A stretch of 64,000 nt of DNA from Sphingomonas sp. HITSZ_GF (GCF_029543155.1 NZ_JARQXA010000004.1:1-64000); one strand, 5' to 3'. Shown: positions 10,660 through 20,534, numbered from the stretch's first letter. Notes: generated by a model from the letters alone, not told the origin. Numbers and translations: made by a program.

Positions 10660-11580
10660 ATGAAGGACAAACTCATCGTGTTGATTGGCGGCGGCGGTTT
10701 CGTCGGCCGCTATGTCGCCCAGGAGCTGCTCGCAGCCGGCGCCCGCGTGCGGATCGCCCAGCGCCGCCCGCGCGATGCCTGGTTCCTCAAGCCGCTCGGC
10801 AATCTCGGCCAGACCCAGTTCGTCGCCGCCGACGTAACCCAGCCCGAGACGATCGCCGCGGCGGTTGCCGGTGCCGATGCGGTGGTCAACCTGGTCGGCG
10901 TGCTCAAGGGCAATTTCGACGGCGTCAACGCCGAAGGCGCTCGCACCGTCGCCGCAGCTGCCAAGGCGGCCGGTGTCGAGTCGCTCGTTCATTTCTCCGC
11001 ACTCGGCGCCGAGCGCGAGTCCGCTTCGGCCTATGGCCGTTCAAAGGCGGCAGGCGAGGCAGCGGTGCGCGGCACCTTCCCGTCCGCGACCATCCTGCGC
11101 CCGTCCTTCATCTTCGGGCGCGAAGACCAGTTCACCAATCGCTTCGCCGCGCTGGTCGGCTCGGGCCCGGTCGTGCCGGTGCTGCGCGCCGATGTGCGCT
11201 TCCAGCCGGTCTATGTCGTCGATGTCGCCAAGGCAGTTGTCGCCGCGCTCGCCGATCCTGACGCGCATGGCGGCAAGACCTATGCGCTGGCCGGCCCGGA
11301 CACACTGACCATGGCCGGGCTGTTCCAGTGGCTCGCCAAGGCCACCGGCCACAAGCCTGCCTTCACCGAGCTGCCCGATCCGATCGGCGCGCTGATCGCG
11401 GCGCTGCCGGGCACGCCGATCACGCGCGATCAGTGGCGGATGCTCCAGGCCGACAATGTCGCGGGCGATGCGCCCGGCCTCGCCGCGCTCGGCATCACGC
11501 CGACGCCGCTGGCGAGCGCCGCGCCCGCCTGGCTGGTGCGCTATCGCCGCCACGGCCGCTTCGGCAAGCTCGCCGCCTGA
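10660..11580 (+). CDS. NDUFA9-type complex I accessory / NAD(P)-binding epimerase-like protein
   Basis: A 306-residue atypical short-chain dehydrogenase with an N-terminal Rossmann motif GGGGFVGRYV (residues ~9-18) and a HFSALGAERESASAYGRSKAAGE stretch that holds the Ser...Tyr...Lys region. It matches the bacterial 'complex I NDUFA9 subunit family' proteins, which bind NAD(P)H and are thought to serve assembly or redox housekeeping. It lies 41 bases before uppP on the same strand, with which it may be transcribed. Catalytic function is unproven for the family. Confidence 0.85.
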   Translation: MKDKLIVLIGGGGFVGRYVAQELLAAGARVRIAQRRPRDAWFLKPLGNLGQTQFVAADVTQPETIAAAVAGADAVVNLVGVLKGNFDGVNAEGARTVAAAAKAAGVESLVHFSALGAERESASAYGRSKAAGEAAVRGTFPSATILRPSFIFGREDQFTNRFAALVGSGPVVPVLRADVRFQPVYVVDVAKAVVAALADPDAHGGKTYALAGPDTLTMAGLFQWLAKATGHKPAFTELPDPIGALIAALPGTPITRDQWRMLQADNVAGDAPGLAALGITPTPLASAAPAWLVRYRRHGRFGKLAA

Positions 11581-11621
11581 CCGCCTTTTCGCGCCATCGG
11601 CGCATCGGAGCCTAGCCCAGC

Positions 11622-12428
11622 ATGAGCGAAACCCTGGTCGCGATCCTCCTCGGCATTGTCGAGGGGATCACCGAATTCCTGCCCGTCTCATCGACCGGCC
11701 ACCTGATCCTCGCTTCCGAGCTGATGGGCTATGATTCCGCAACCTGGGGGATGTTCAACGTCGTCATCCAGCTCGGCGCGATCCTGGCGGTCGTGGTGCT
11801 CTACTGGCGGACCTTCTGGGCGGTTGCAGAGGGGCTGATCAAGCTGAACCCGGTCTCGATCCGCTTCGTGCGCAACCTGCTGATCGCCTTCATCCCGGCG
11901 GCGGTGATTGGCCTGGCGCTGCACAAGCATATCGAGGCGCTGCTCGGCGAGCCGATGGTGGTCGCCTGGGCGCTGGTGATCGGCGGCATTGCCATCCTGG
12001 TAATCGAACGGCTGGTGAAGAATGCGACGATCCACGGCATTGCCGAGATCCCGCTGGTGCGCACGATCGGCATCGGCTTCATCCAGTGCATCGCGATGAT
12101 CCCGGGCGTCAGCCGATCGGGCGCGACGATCATGGGTGCGCTCAGCCTGGGCGTCGAGCGGCGCACCGCCGCCGAGTTCAGCTTCTTCCTCGCTATCCCG
12201 ACGATGCTCGGCGCGACGGTGCTCGAACTCGCGAAGAACCATGATGCGATCGCCTCGGGCCGAGTGGGCTGGGACGAGATCGGCATCGGCTTCGTCACGG
12301 CGTTCATCGTCGCGGTGTTTGTGATCAAATGGTTCGTCGGCATCGTCTCCAAGCACGGATTCGCACCGTTCGCCTGGTACCGAATCGTTGCCGGCCTCGG
12401 CGCAATCATCTGGCTTTCGATGCGGTAG
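11622..12428 (+). CDS. uppP: undecaprenyl-diphosphate phosphatase
   Basis: A 268-residue integral membrane enzyme that dephosphorylates undecaprenyl diphosphate to recycle the lipid carrier for peptidoglycan and polysaccharide synthesis. Both catalytic motifs are present: EGITEFLPVSSTGH at residues ~9-22 and PGVSRSGATIMGAL in the second half. Length and helix pattern are standard for the BacA/UppP family. A GGAG ribosome site precedes the ATG. Confidence 0.97.
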   Translation: MSETLVAILLGIVEGITEFLPVSSTGHLILASELMGYDSATWGMFNVVIQLGAILAVVVLYWRTFWAVAEGLIKLNPVSIRFVRNLLIAFIPAAVIGLALHKHIEALLGEPMVVAWALVIGGIAILVIERLVKNATIHGIAEIPLVRTIGIGFIQCIAMIPGVSRSGATIMGALSLGVERRTAAEFSFFLAIPTMLGATVLELAKNHDAIASGRVGWDEIGIGFVTAFIVAVFVIKWFVGIVSKHGFAPFAWYRIVAGLGAIIWLSMR

Positions 12429-12468
12429 GTCCGGATCGGCCGCAAATGCGCGTAATAATCTTTCAATT

Positions 12469-12498
12469 TTGCGCGATTTAAGCCGGAAAACACTATAA
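12469..12498 (+). promoter_or_regulatory. candidate promoter of gltD
   Basis: TTGCGC (12469-12474), 18 bp, CTATAA (12493-12498), in the only AT-rich patch between uppP and gltD. The leader to the gltD start would be about 45 bases. Two direct copies of TGCGCG followed by an AT stretch (12448-12453 and 12470-12475) are also present. Confidence 0.45.
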
Positions 12499-12550
12499 AG
12501 GTCAGTGTTGCTGCCTTTTATTGACTGGCTTGCGGGGTTAGGCGCCCGGC

Positions 12551-13987
12551 ATGGCGGAAACGATGCTCAAATTCGTGGGAACGGCGCAGGCTTATCCGGG
12601 CAAGCGTGAGGCAGAGCTGCGTGCGGAAGATTTCCGCGAGATCGCGGATCGCTATGCGGTGCCGACGGCCGAGGAACAGGCGAGCCGCTGCTCGCAGTGC
12701 GGCGTCCCCTATTGCTCGGTGCACTGCCCGCTTCACAACCATATTCCGGACTGGCTGCGCCTGACCGCCGAAGGGCGGCTGCGCGAAGCTTATCAGCTGT
12801 CGAACAGCACCTCGACCATGCCCGAGATCTGCGGCCGCATCTGCCCGCAGGACCGGCTGTGCGAGGGCAATTGCGTCATCGAATTCTCGGGTCACGGCGC
12901 CGTCACCATCGGCTCGGTCGAGAAGTTCATCACCGATACCGCATGGGAAGAGGGCTGGGTCGAGCCGGTAGCGGTCGGCCCGGCGCGCGGCCAGTCGGTG
13001 GGCATCATCGGTGCCGGGCCGGCCGGCCTCGCCGCCGCCGAATATCTGCGCGGCTATGGCTATGACGTGCATGTCTATGACCGGCACGATCGTGCCGGCG
13101 GCCTGCTCACCTACGGCATCCCGGGCTTCAAGCTCGAGAAGCAGATCGTCATGCGCCGCATCGCGCGACTCGAGGAAGGCGGCATCGTCTTCCACCAGGG
13201 CTTCGAAGTCGGCCGCGAGGCGAGCCTCGATGATCTGCGCAAGCGCCACACATCGATCCTGATCTCGACCGGGGTTTACAAGGCACGCGGCATCCAGGCG
13301 CCCGGCGTCGGTGCACAGGGCGTGGTCGAAGCGCTCGACTATCTCACCGCGTCGAACCGCAAGGGCTTTGGCGATGCGGTGCCGGCGTTCGACGACGGCA
13401 GCCTCGATGCCAGTGGCAAGCATGTCGTGGTGATCGGCGGCGGCGACACCGCGATGGACTGCGTGCGCACCGCGGTGCGCCAGGGTGCCGCTTCGGTGAA
13501 GTGCCTCTATCGCCGCGACCGCGCCAACATGCCGGGCTCGCAGCGCGAGACCGCCAATGCCGAAGAGGAAGGCGTCGAGTTCGTCTGGCTGTCGGCGCCG
13601 GAGGCCTTCGACGGCGGCGACAAGGTCACCGGCGTGCGCGCCACGCGCATGCGGCTGGGCGCCCCCGATGCGAGCGGGCGCCGCGCCCCCGAGCTCGATC
13701 CCGGTGGCGCTTTCCAGCTCCAGGCCGATCTCGTGATCAAGGCACTCGGCTTCGAGCCCGAGGACCTGCCCCGCCTGTTCGGCGCCGCCGAGCTTGGCGT
13801 CACCCGCTGGGGCACGCTGCGCACCGACGGCCGCACGATGATGACCAGCCTCGACGGCGTTTTCGCGGCGGGCGATATTGTCCGCGGCGCGAGTCTGGTG
13901 GTCTGGGCGATTCGCGACGGCCGCGACGTGGCGGCGAACATGCATGCCTGGATGCGCGCCCGCGCCGATGCGGCTCGGGCTGCTTGA
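12551..13987 (+). CDS. gltD: glutamate synthase (NADPH) small subunit
   Basis: A 478-residue flavoprotein that passes electrons from NADPH through FAD and Fe-S centres to the GltB subunit. The N-terminal cysteines CSQCGVPYCSVHC and CGRICPQDRLCEGNC hold the 4Fe-4S clusters. The FAD motif GIIGAGPAGLAAAE (~155-168) and the NADPH motif VVIGGGDTAMDC (~297-308) follow in the standard order. It lies upstream of gltB, separated from it by two DUF2059 genes, all on one strand. Confidence 0.97.
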   Translation: MAETMLKFVGTAQAYPGKREAELRAEDFREIADRYAVPTAEEQASRCSQCGVPYCSVHCPLHNHIPDWLRLTAEGRLREAYQLSNSTSTMPEICGRICPQDRLCEGNCVIEFSGHGAVTIGSVEKFITDTAWEEGWVEPVAVGPARGQSVGIIGAGPAGLAAAEYLRGYGYDVHVYDRHDRAGGLLTYGIPGFKLEKQIVMRRIARLEEGGIVFHQGFEVGREASLDDLRKRHTSILISTGVYKARGIQAPGVGAQGVVEALDYLTASNRKGFGDAVPAFDDGSLDASGKHVVVIGGGDTAMDCVRTAVRQGAASVKCLYRRDRANMPGSQRETANAEEEGVEFVWLSAPEAFDGGDKVTGVRATRMRLGAPDASGRRAPELDPGGAFQLQADLVIKALGFEPEDLPRLFGAAELGVTRWGTLRTDGRTMMTSLDGVFAAGDIVRGASLVVWAIRDGRDVAANMHAWMRARADAARAA

Positions 13988-14004
13988 GAAGGTTGTCGAT
14001 CCCG

Positions 14005-14697
14005 ATGAAGCCGTTCCTGACTGCCCTGATGCTGAGTGCCGCAGCGCTGGCGCCGGCCGTGGCACATGCCGCCGCGCCGGTCGCAGCGCCCATGCCCGAC
14101 GCCAATATCGACAAGCTCGTCGCGCTGATGGCGCCCGAGGATGCGATCAGCCGCCTGGCCGGCAAGGCCTTTGATGCCGGCATGGACCAGCAGCTCGCGG
14201 CCGACTCCCAGATGAAGGCGAATTTCGACGCCAATCCGGGTCTGCGCGAGCAGGTGGGCGGTCAGCTGCGCAGCCAGTTCACTGCGATCCTGATCGCGGC
14301 GCTGCCTTCGCTGCGTACCCAGCTCGGCGGCATCCTCCAGCAGGAGATGACCGCGGCGGAGATCGTCGACACGCTCACCTTCTTCAACAGCCCTACCGGC
14401 CAGAAGGTGCGCACAGAAGTCTATGAGACGATGGGCAGCGCGCCGGGCCAGTCTCCGCAAGAGGTCCAGCAGGCGGCGATCGCCTCGGTGATGGCGAAGA
14501 TGACGGCGGAGGACTATCCGGCGCTGATGGCGTTCGGCGCTAGCCCGGCCGCGCAGAAGATGGGCACGCTCAACCCGAAGATCTCTGCCGCCAGCAAGGC
14601 CTGGGCCGAGAAGCTGGTCGCCGAGAACCGCGACAAGATGAAGGCGATGGCCGTGAAGCTGACTGCCGACTATCTCGCACGGAAAGGCACCAAGTGA
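14005..14697 (+). CDS. DUF2059 secreted protein, first of a tandem pair
   Basis: A 230-residue protein with a clear signal peptide (MKPFLTALMLSAAALAPAVAHA) and a helical DUF2059 body. Family-like text such as TAAEIVDTLTFFNSPTGQKV and DYPALMAFGASPAAQKM is visible. The function of DUF2059 is unknown; the proteins are exported to the periplasm. The ATG at 14005 follows gltD by 17 bases. The stop overlaps the next gene's ATG (TGATG), so the two DUF2059 proteins are coupled. Confidence 0.85.
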   Translation: MKPFLTALMLSAAALAPAVAHAAAPVAAPMPDANIDKLVALMAPEDAISRLAGKAFDAGMDQQLAADSQMKANFDANPGLREQVGGQLRSQFTAILIAALPSLRTQLGGILQQEMTAAEIVDTLTFFNSPTGQKVRTEVYETMGSAPGQSPQEVQQAAIASVMAKMTAEDYPALMAFGASPAAQKMGTLNPKISAASKAWAEKLVAENRDKMKAMAVKLTADYLARKGTK

Positions 14698-15470
14698 TGC
14701 GCCGCCAACTCGTTGCAGCGACGGCGCTGCTCTTCGCCGGGATCGGCGCTGCGCATGCGCAAAGCGATGCCAAGGCTCCGCCCCCGGTGGTGGTGATACC
14801 GAGCGCGCCCGTGAAACCAGTCGCTGCACCGGCCGATCCGGCCCGGCTGGCGGTAGCGCAGCGCGTCGTCTTCAAGCTGGTGCCCGAGGGCGTTTACAAG
14901 AAGATGTTCGCGACGGTCTTCGGCGAGATGACCGACCAGATCTTCGGCCAGGTCGGCGAGATGCCCGTCGGCGAGGTCGCCAAGCTGGGCGGACTCAGCC
15001 AGGCCGAGGCCAAGGCACTCGGGGATGTGAAGCTCCGCGAGATCATGGAGATCTATGATCCGGCCTGGCGCGAGCGCCAGAAGCGGATGATGCAGGCATT
15101 CGGCACCGGCATGGGCGACGTGATGGTCAAGGTGGAGCCGATCGTCCGCAAGGCGCTGGCCCAGGCCTATGCCCGCGAGTTCACGGTCGAGGAGCTCACC
15201 GACCTCGATCGCTATTTCGCTACGCCGGCAGGCGCGCATTATGCCGCCCAGTCGCTGGCGATCGCCATGGGTCCCGAAATGACCAAGGCGATGACCGAGA
15301 TGATGCCGGAGATGATGTCTGCCATGCCCGTGCTGATGCAGCGCGCGGAGGAAGCCACGGCGGACCTGCCGCCGGTGCGCAAGATGGACGACCTCTCCCC
15401 CCTCGAACGCAAGAAGCTCGCCGACCTGCTCGGCGTCGATCCCGAAAAGCTCGAAGACGACGCGTCTTGA
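14697..15470 (+). CDS. DUF2059 secreted protein, second of a tandem pair
   Basis: A 257-residue relative of the preceding protein: signal peptide (MRRQLVAATALLFAGIGAAHAQ), a proline/alanine linker, then a DUF2059 helical domain with EELTDLDRYFATPAGAHYA. It ends in a charged tail (KKLADLLGVDPEKLEDD). The ATG at 14697 shares its A with the TGA of the first copy; the in-frame GTG just before it is less likely. It is followed 25 bases later by gltB. Why these secreted proteins sit between glutamate synthase subunits is unknown. Confidence 0.85.
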   Translation: MRRQLVAATALLFAGIGAAHAQSDAKAPPPVVVIPSAPVKPVAAPADPARLAVAQRVVFKLVPEGVYKKMFATVFGEMTDQIFGQVGEMPVGEVAKLGGLSQAEAKALGDVKLREIMEIYDPAWRERQKRMMQAFGTGMGDVMVKVEPIVRKALAQAYAREFTVEELTDLDRYFATPAGAHYAAQSLAIAMGPEMTKAMTEMMPEMMSAMPVLMQRAEEATADLPPVRKMDDLSPLERKKLADLLGVDPEKLEDDAS

Positions 15471-15495
15471 GCGACCGGACCTGGAGTAAGTGAGA

Positions 15496-18400
15496 ATGAA
15501 GCTGGACGAACGCGAACGGATGGCCCGCGAGGGCATGTACCGTCCCGAGTTCGAGGGGGACGCCTGCGGTGTCGGCATGGTTGCCGCGACCGATGGCCAG
15601 CCCTCGCGCCGCGTCGTTCAGTCGGCGATCGACGCGCTGAAGGCGGTGTGGCACCGCGGCGCCGTGGATGCCGACGGCAAGACCGGTGACGGTGCCGGGC
15701 TGCATGTCGACCTGCCTGTGCGCTTCTTCGACGATGCCATCTCCGCAGGCGGCCACCGCGTCCTGCCCAACCGGCTGGCCGTGGGCATGGTCTTCCTGCC
15801 GCGCACCGATCTGGGCGCGCAGGAGGCCTGCCGCACGATCGTCGAGAGCGAGATCATCGAGGCGGGCTACACCATCTATGGCTGGCGCCAGGTGCCGGTC
15901 GACGTGTCGGTGATCGGCATGAAGGCGCAGGCGACGCGCCCCGAGATCGAGCAGATCATGATCGCAGGTCCGCATCCGGATGCGATGGATGCCGCCGAGT
16001 TCGAAAAGGAGCTCTATCTGGTCCGTCGTCGGATCGAGAAAGCCGTGATCGCCGCGCAGATCAACGGCTTCTACATCTGCTCGCTATCGACCCGCTCGAT
16101 CATCTACAAGGGGCTGTTCCTCGCGGAATCGCTGTCGGACTTCTATCCGGATCTGAGGGACGAGCGCTTCACCAGCCGTGTGGCGATCTTCCACCAGCGC
16201 TATTCGACCAACACCTTCCCGCAATGGTGGCTAGCGCAGCCGTTCCGCTGCCTGGCGCATAATGGCGAGATCAACACGATCCGCGGCAACAAGAACTGGA
16301 TGCGCAGCCACGAGATCAAGATGGCGAGCATCGCGTTCGGCGAGCGCTCGGAAGACATCAAGCCGGTGATCCCGGCGGGCGCATCGGACACCGCCGCGCT
16401 CGACGCAGTGTTCGAGGCGATCTGCCGCTCGGGCCGCGACGCGCCGACGGCCAAGCTGATGCTGGTGCCTGAGGCCTGGCAGGACAGCGACGAGATCCCG
16501 CAGTCGCATACCGACATGTACAAGTATCTCGCCTCGGTGATGGAGCCGTGGGACGGCCCGGCCGCGCTGGCGATGACCGATGGCCGCTGGGCCGTAGCGG
16601 GCGTCGATCGCAACGCGCTGCGCCCGCTGCGCTATACCCAGACTTCCGATGGCCTTCTCATTGTCGGTTCCGAGACCGGCATGGTCCAGATTCCCGAATC
16701 GACCGTGGTCGCCAAGGGCCGGATGGGCCCGGGCCAGATGATCGCGGTCGATCTCGATCGCGGCGTGCTGCTCTGCGACCGCGAGATCAAGGACCAGGTT
16801 GCCGGCGAGCATGACTATGCCGGGATGATCGGCGAGTTCATGACCGTTGCAGACCTGCCCGAGACGGACGCGGTGGCGCTGCGCTTCGATCGCGCCGAAC
16901 TGACCCGCCGCCAGGTCGCGGCCGGCCAGACGCTCGAGGACATGGAACTGATCCTCGCCCCCATGGTCGAGACTGCCAAGGAAGCGGTCGGCTCGATGGG
17001 CGACGACACCCCGCTCGCGGTGATCTCGGACAAGCCGCGGCTGATCAGCCAGTTCTTCCGCCAGAATTTCTCGCAGGTCACCAACCCGCCGATCGACAGC
17101 CTGCGCGAGCGCCAGGTGATGACGCTCAAGACGCGCTTCGGGAACCTCGCCAACATCCTCGATACCGAGGGCGGCGCGTCGCGCGTGCTAGTGCTCGACA
17201 GCCCGGTGCTGACCAACGGCGACTGGGATCGGCTGCGCGCGCATTTCCGCAGCCAGTCCGCCGAGATCGACTGCACCTTCCCGGCCAGCGGCTCGGCGGA
17301 GGATCTGCGCGAGGCGATCAAGCGCATCCGCTACGAGGCGGAGCAGGCGGTCCGCGCCGGCTGCACCGAGCTGTTCCTCACCGACGAGCATGTCTCGGCC
17401 GAACGCGCCGCAATCGCCGGCGTGCTGGCGGCGGCGGCGGTGCATACGCATCTCGTCCGCCGGGGGCTGCGCTCCTATGCGTCGGTCAATATCCGGTCGG
17501 CGGAATGCCTGGACACGCACTATTACGCGGTGCTGATCGGCGTCGGCGCGACCACGGTGAACGCCTATCTGACCGAGGCGGCGATCGCCGATCGCCATGG
17601 CCGCGGCCTGTTCGGCGAGATCGGCCTGGAAGAATGCCTCAAGCGCCACCGCAAGGCGATCGACGAGGGGCTGCTGAAGATCATGTCGAAGATGGGGATC
17701 GCGGTGATCTCCTCCTATCGCGGCGGCTATAATTTCGAGGCGGTCGGCCTGTCGCGCGCGCTGGTCAACGACCTGTTCCCCGGCATGCCCGCCAAGATCT
17801 CGGGGGAAGGCTATGCCTCGCTCCACCTCTCGGCGATGATGCGTCATCAGGCGGCCTATGACCGCGGCGTCGCGACCTTGCCGATCGGCGGCTTCTATCG
17901 CCAGCGCCATGGCGGCGAGACCCATGCCTATTCGGCGCAGCTGATGCACCTGCTGCAGACGGCGGTGTCGACCGACAGCTACTCGTCCTACATGGCCTTC
18001 TCGCGCGGCGTGCGCGATCTGCCGCCGGTCTATCTGCGCGACCTGCTCGAATTCAATTTCCCCGACCAGGGCATCCAGATCGACCAGGTCGAGGCGATCA
18101 CCGAGATCCGCAAGCGTTTCGTCACGCCGGGCATGTCGCTCGGCGCGCTCAGCCCCGAGGCGCACGAGACGCTGGCGATCGCAATGAACCGCATCGGCGC
18201 CAAGGCGGTGTCGGGCGAAGGCGGCGAGGACAAGGCGCGTTACACGCCGTACGAGAATGGCGACAATGCCAACTCGACGATCAAGCAGATCGCATCGGGC
18301 CGGTTCGGCGTTACCGCCGAATATCTCAACGCCTGCGACGAGATCGAGATCAAGGTCGCGCAGGGCGCCAAGCCCGGCGAGGGTGGCCAGCTGCCCGGCT

Positions 18401-20010
18401 TCAAGGTCACCGAGTTCATCGCCAAGCTGCGCCATGCGACGCCGGGCGTGACGCTGATCTCGCCGCCGCCGCACCACGACATCTATTCGATCGAGGACCT
18501 GGCGCAGCTCATCTACGATCTGAAGATGATCAACCCGCGTGCCCGCGTCTGCGTCAAGCTGGTCAGCTCGGCCGGCATCGGCACGGTTGCCGCGGGTGTG
18601 GCCAAGGCGCATGCCGACGTCATCCTAGTCGCCGGCCATGTCGGCGGCACCGGCGCCTCGCCGCAGACTTCGGTGAAGTACGCCGGCACGCCCTGGGAAA
18701 TGGGCCTGACCGAGGTCAACCAGACGCTGACGCTCAACGGCCTGCGCGGCCGCGTGAAGCTGCGCACCGATGGCGGCCTCAAGACCGGGCGCGACATCGT
18801 CGTCGCCGCGATCCTCGGCGCCGAGGAATTCGGCATCGGTACGCTGTCGCTGGTCGCGATGGGCTGCATCATGGTCCGCCAGTGCCACTCGAACACCTGC
18901 CCGGTGGGCGTCTGCACCCAGGACGAGAAGCTGCGCGCCAAGTTCGTCGGCACGCCGGAGAAGGTCATCAACCTGATGACCTTCATCGCCGAGGAAGTTC
19001 GCGAGATTCTGGCGCGATTGGGCTTCAAGAGCCTCGACGAAGTGATCGGTCGCACCGAGCTGCTCCGCCAGGTCAGCCGCGGCGCCGAGCATCTCGACGA
19101 TCTCGATCTCAACCCGATCCTCGCCAAGGTCGACGCCGACGATGCCGAGCGTCGCTTCAGCCTGTCGACCTTCCGCAACGAAGTGCCCGACAGCCTCGAC
19201 GCGCAGATGATCAAGGACGCCGCCCCGGTCTTCGCGCGCGGCGAGAAGATGCAGCTGACGTACAATGTCCGGAACACCCACCGCGCGGTGGGCACGCGGC
19301 TGTCGAGCGAGGTGACGCGCAAGTTCGGCATGTCGTCGCTCAACGACGGGCATGTCCATGTCCGCCTGCGCGGTTCGGCCGGCCAGTCGCTCGGCGCCTT
19401 CCTGTGCAAGGGCATCACGCTCGAAGTGTTCGGCGACAGCAACGACTATGTCGGCAAGGGCCTGTCGGGGGGCACCATCGTGGTGCGTCCGCTGGTCAGC
19501 TCGCCGGTCGAGAGCTGGAAGAACACGATCATCGGCAACACCGTGCTGTACGGCGCGACCAGCGGCAAGCTGTTCGCCGCCGGCCAGGCGGGCGAGCGCT
19601 TCGCGGTGCGCAACTCGGGTGCCGAAGTGGTGGTCGAGGGCTGCGGCGCCAATGGCTGCGAGTACATGACCGGCGGCACCGCGGTGCTGCTCGGCCAGGT
19701 CGGCATGAACTTCGGCGCCGGCATGACCGGCGGCATGGCCTTCGTCTATGACGAGGACGCCAGCTTCTCGGCCAAGGCCAATCCGGAGAGTATCGTCTGG
19801 CAGCGCCTGTCCTCGGCGCATTGGGAAGCCAAGCTGCGCGGGATGGTCGAGGCGCATGTCGCCGCGACTGACAGCAAATGGGCGGCCGGCCTGCTCGAGG
19901 ACTGGGACCGCGCGCTGGGCAGCTTCTGGCAGGTGGTGCCGAAGGAAATGCTGACCCGCCTGCCGATGCCGCTCAACGACGATGCCGCGGAAGCCGTCGC
20001 GGCTGAATAG
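15496..20010 (+). CDS. gltB: glutamate synthase (NADPH) large subunit
   Basis: A 1504-residue subunit that makes glutamate from glutamine and 2-oxoglutarate. The glutaminase domain should start at Cys24 (GDACGVGM) after removal of a propeptide. The FMN/synthase domain contains SGEGGEDKARY and the 3Fe-4S cysteines in CIMVRQCHSNTCPVGVC. The C-terminal beta-helix contains GANGCEYMTGGTAVLLG. The ATG at 15496 is nine bases after GGAG; a GTG two codons earlier is too close to that site. Together with gltD it forms the GOGAT complex for ammonium assimilation. Confidence 0.97.
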   Translation: MKLDERERMAREGMYRPEFEGDACGVGMVAATDGQPSRRVVQSAIDALKAVWHRGAVDADGKTGDGAGLHVDLPVRFFDDAISAGGHRVLPNRLAVGMVFLPRTDLGAQEACRTIVESEIIEAGYTIYGWRQVPVDVSVIGMKAQATRPEIEQIMIAGPHPDAMDAAEFEKELYLVRRRIEKAVIAAQINGFYICSLSTRSIIYKGLFLAESLSDFYPDLRDERFTSRVAIFHQRYSTNTFPQWWLAQPFRCLAHNGEINTIRGNKNWMRSHEIKMASIAFGERSEDIKPVIPAGASDTAALDAVFEAICRSGRDAPTAKLMLVPEAWQDSDEIPQSHTDMYKYLASVMEPWDGPAALAMTDGRWAVAGVDRNALRPLRYTQTSDGLLIVGSETGMVQIPESTVVAKGRMGPGQMIAVDLDRGVLLCDREIKDQVAGEHDYAGMIGEFMTVADLPETDAVALRFDRAELTRRQVAAGQTLEDMELILAPMVETAKEAVGSMGDDTPLAVISDKPRLISQFFRQNFSQVTNPPIDSLRERQVMTLKTRFGNLANILDTEGGASRVLVLDSPVLTNGDWDRLRAHFRSQSAEIDCTFPASGSAEDLREAIKRIRYEAEQAVRAGCTELFLTDEHVSAERAAIAGVLAAAAVHTHLVRRGLRSYASVNIRSAECLDTHYYAVLIGVGATTVNAYLTEAAIADRHGRGLFGEIGLEECLKRHRKAIDEGLLKIMSKMGIAVISSYRGGYNFEAVGLSRALVNDLFPGMPAKISGEGYASLHLSAMMRHQAAYDRGVATLPIGGFYRQRHGGETHAYSAQLMHLLQTAVSTDSYSSYMAFSRGVRDLPPVYLRDLLEFNFPDQGIQIDQVEAITEIRKRFVTPGMSLGALSPEAHETLAIAMNRIGAKAVSGEGGEDKARYTPYENGDNANSTIKQIASGRFGVTAEYLNACDEIEIKVAQGAKPGEGGQLPGFKVTEFIAKLRHATPGVTLISPPPHHDIYSIEDLAQLIYDLKMINPRARVCVKLVSSAGIGTVAAGVAKAHADVILVAGHVGGTGASPQTSVKYAGTPWEMGLTEVNQTLTLNGLRGRVKLRTDGGLKTGRDIVVAAILGAEEFGIGTLSLVAMGCIMVRQCHSNTCPVGVCTQDEKLRAKFVGTPEKVINLMTFIAEEVREILARLGFKSLDEVIGRTELLRQVSRGAEHLDDLDLNPILAKVDADDAERRFSLSTFRNEVPDSLDAQMIKDAAPVFARGEKMQLTYNVRNTHRAVGTRLSSEVTRKFGMSSLNDGHVHVRLRGSAGQSLGAFLCKGITLEVFGDSNDYVGKGLSGGTIVVRPLVSSPVESWKNTIIGNTVLYGATSGKLFAAGQAGERFAVRNSGAEVVVEGCGANGCEYMTGGTAVLLGQVGMNFGAGMTGGMAFVYDEDASFSAKANPESIVWQRLSSAHWEAKLRGMVEAHVAATDSKWAAGLLEDWDRALGSFWQVVPKEMLTRLPMPLNDDAAEAVAAE

Positions 20011-20016
20011 CCTAGA

Positions 20017-20045
20017 ATCCTCCCCAGCAAGCTGGGGAGGATTTG
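20017..20045 (+). terminator. strong hairpin after gltB
   Basis: An 11-bp perfect stem (ATCCTCCCCAG, 20017-20027, with CTGGGGAGGAT, 20032-20042) with loop CAAG, followed by only a short TT(G). It is likely to act as terminator of the gltD-gltB transcript. The sequence also looks like a repeated sphingomonad hairpin, so repeat origin is possible. Confidence 0.65.
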
Positions 20046-20117
20046 CAGGTTGCTGCCCCCGCGCAACTATCTGTGATATAAGGCGTGCATATCCGAGTCT
20101 GCCTACCGGAGCGTATC

Positions 20118-20534
20118 ATGCGTCTTGTCCTCGCCGCCATCCTGCTCTGCGCCGCCGCCACTCCGGCGCTTGCCCAGTCGCAGCCACAGCCCGACAAGGC
20201 CGAAGCGATCGTCCGGGCGCTGCAGAATCCGATGGTTCAGGCCGGCGCCGCCGCGATGCTCGGCAATCTTGCTGATGCCGTGCTCGATACCCGCGTCGGC
20301 CCCGTCGCGCGCTATGCCGACCCGACGATCGGCGAGCAGGACACGCTGGGCGACATTCAGCGCCGCCGCGATCCCGACTTCGACAAGCATCTCCAGGCCG
20401 ATACGCGGCGCGTAGTCGCGGTGGCGGCGGCGCTTGGACAGAATGCGCTGGAGATGCGCGCCTCGCTCGACGAGACGGCGGCGCGCTTGCGGGCTGCGCT
20501 CCAGCCGTTGCGCGCGGCCTTGGCGACCAAATAG
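20118..20534 (+). CDS. hypothetical secreted helical protein
   Basis: A 138-residue protein with a signal peptide (MRLVLAAILLCAAATPALAQ). The mature part is alanine-rich and probably alpha-helical, with QNPMVQAGAAAMLGNLADAVLDTRVGPVARY near the start and a heptad-like C-terminus (LDETAARLRAALQPLRAAL). The ATG at 20118 is preferred over one 11 codons upstream because the signal peptide begins there. I do not recognise a characterised family. It lies between gltB and the FzlA-like gene on the same strand. Confidence 0.7.
   Translation: MRLVLAAILLCAAATPALAQSQPQPDKAEAIVRALQNPMVQAGAAAMLGNLADAVLDTRVGPVARYADPTIGEQDTLGDIQRRRDPDFDKHLQADTRRVVAVAAALGQNALEMRASLDETAARLRAALQPLRAALATK

Noticed and set aside
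15490..15495. GTG start for gltB
   Set aside because: It is only three bases from the GGAG site; the ATG at 15496 has proper spacing.
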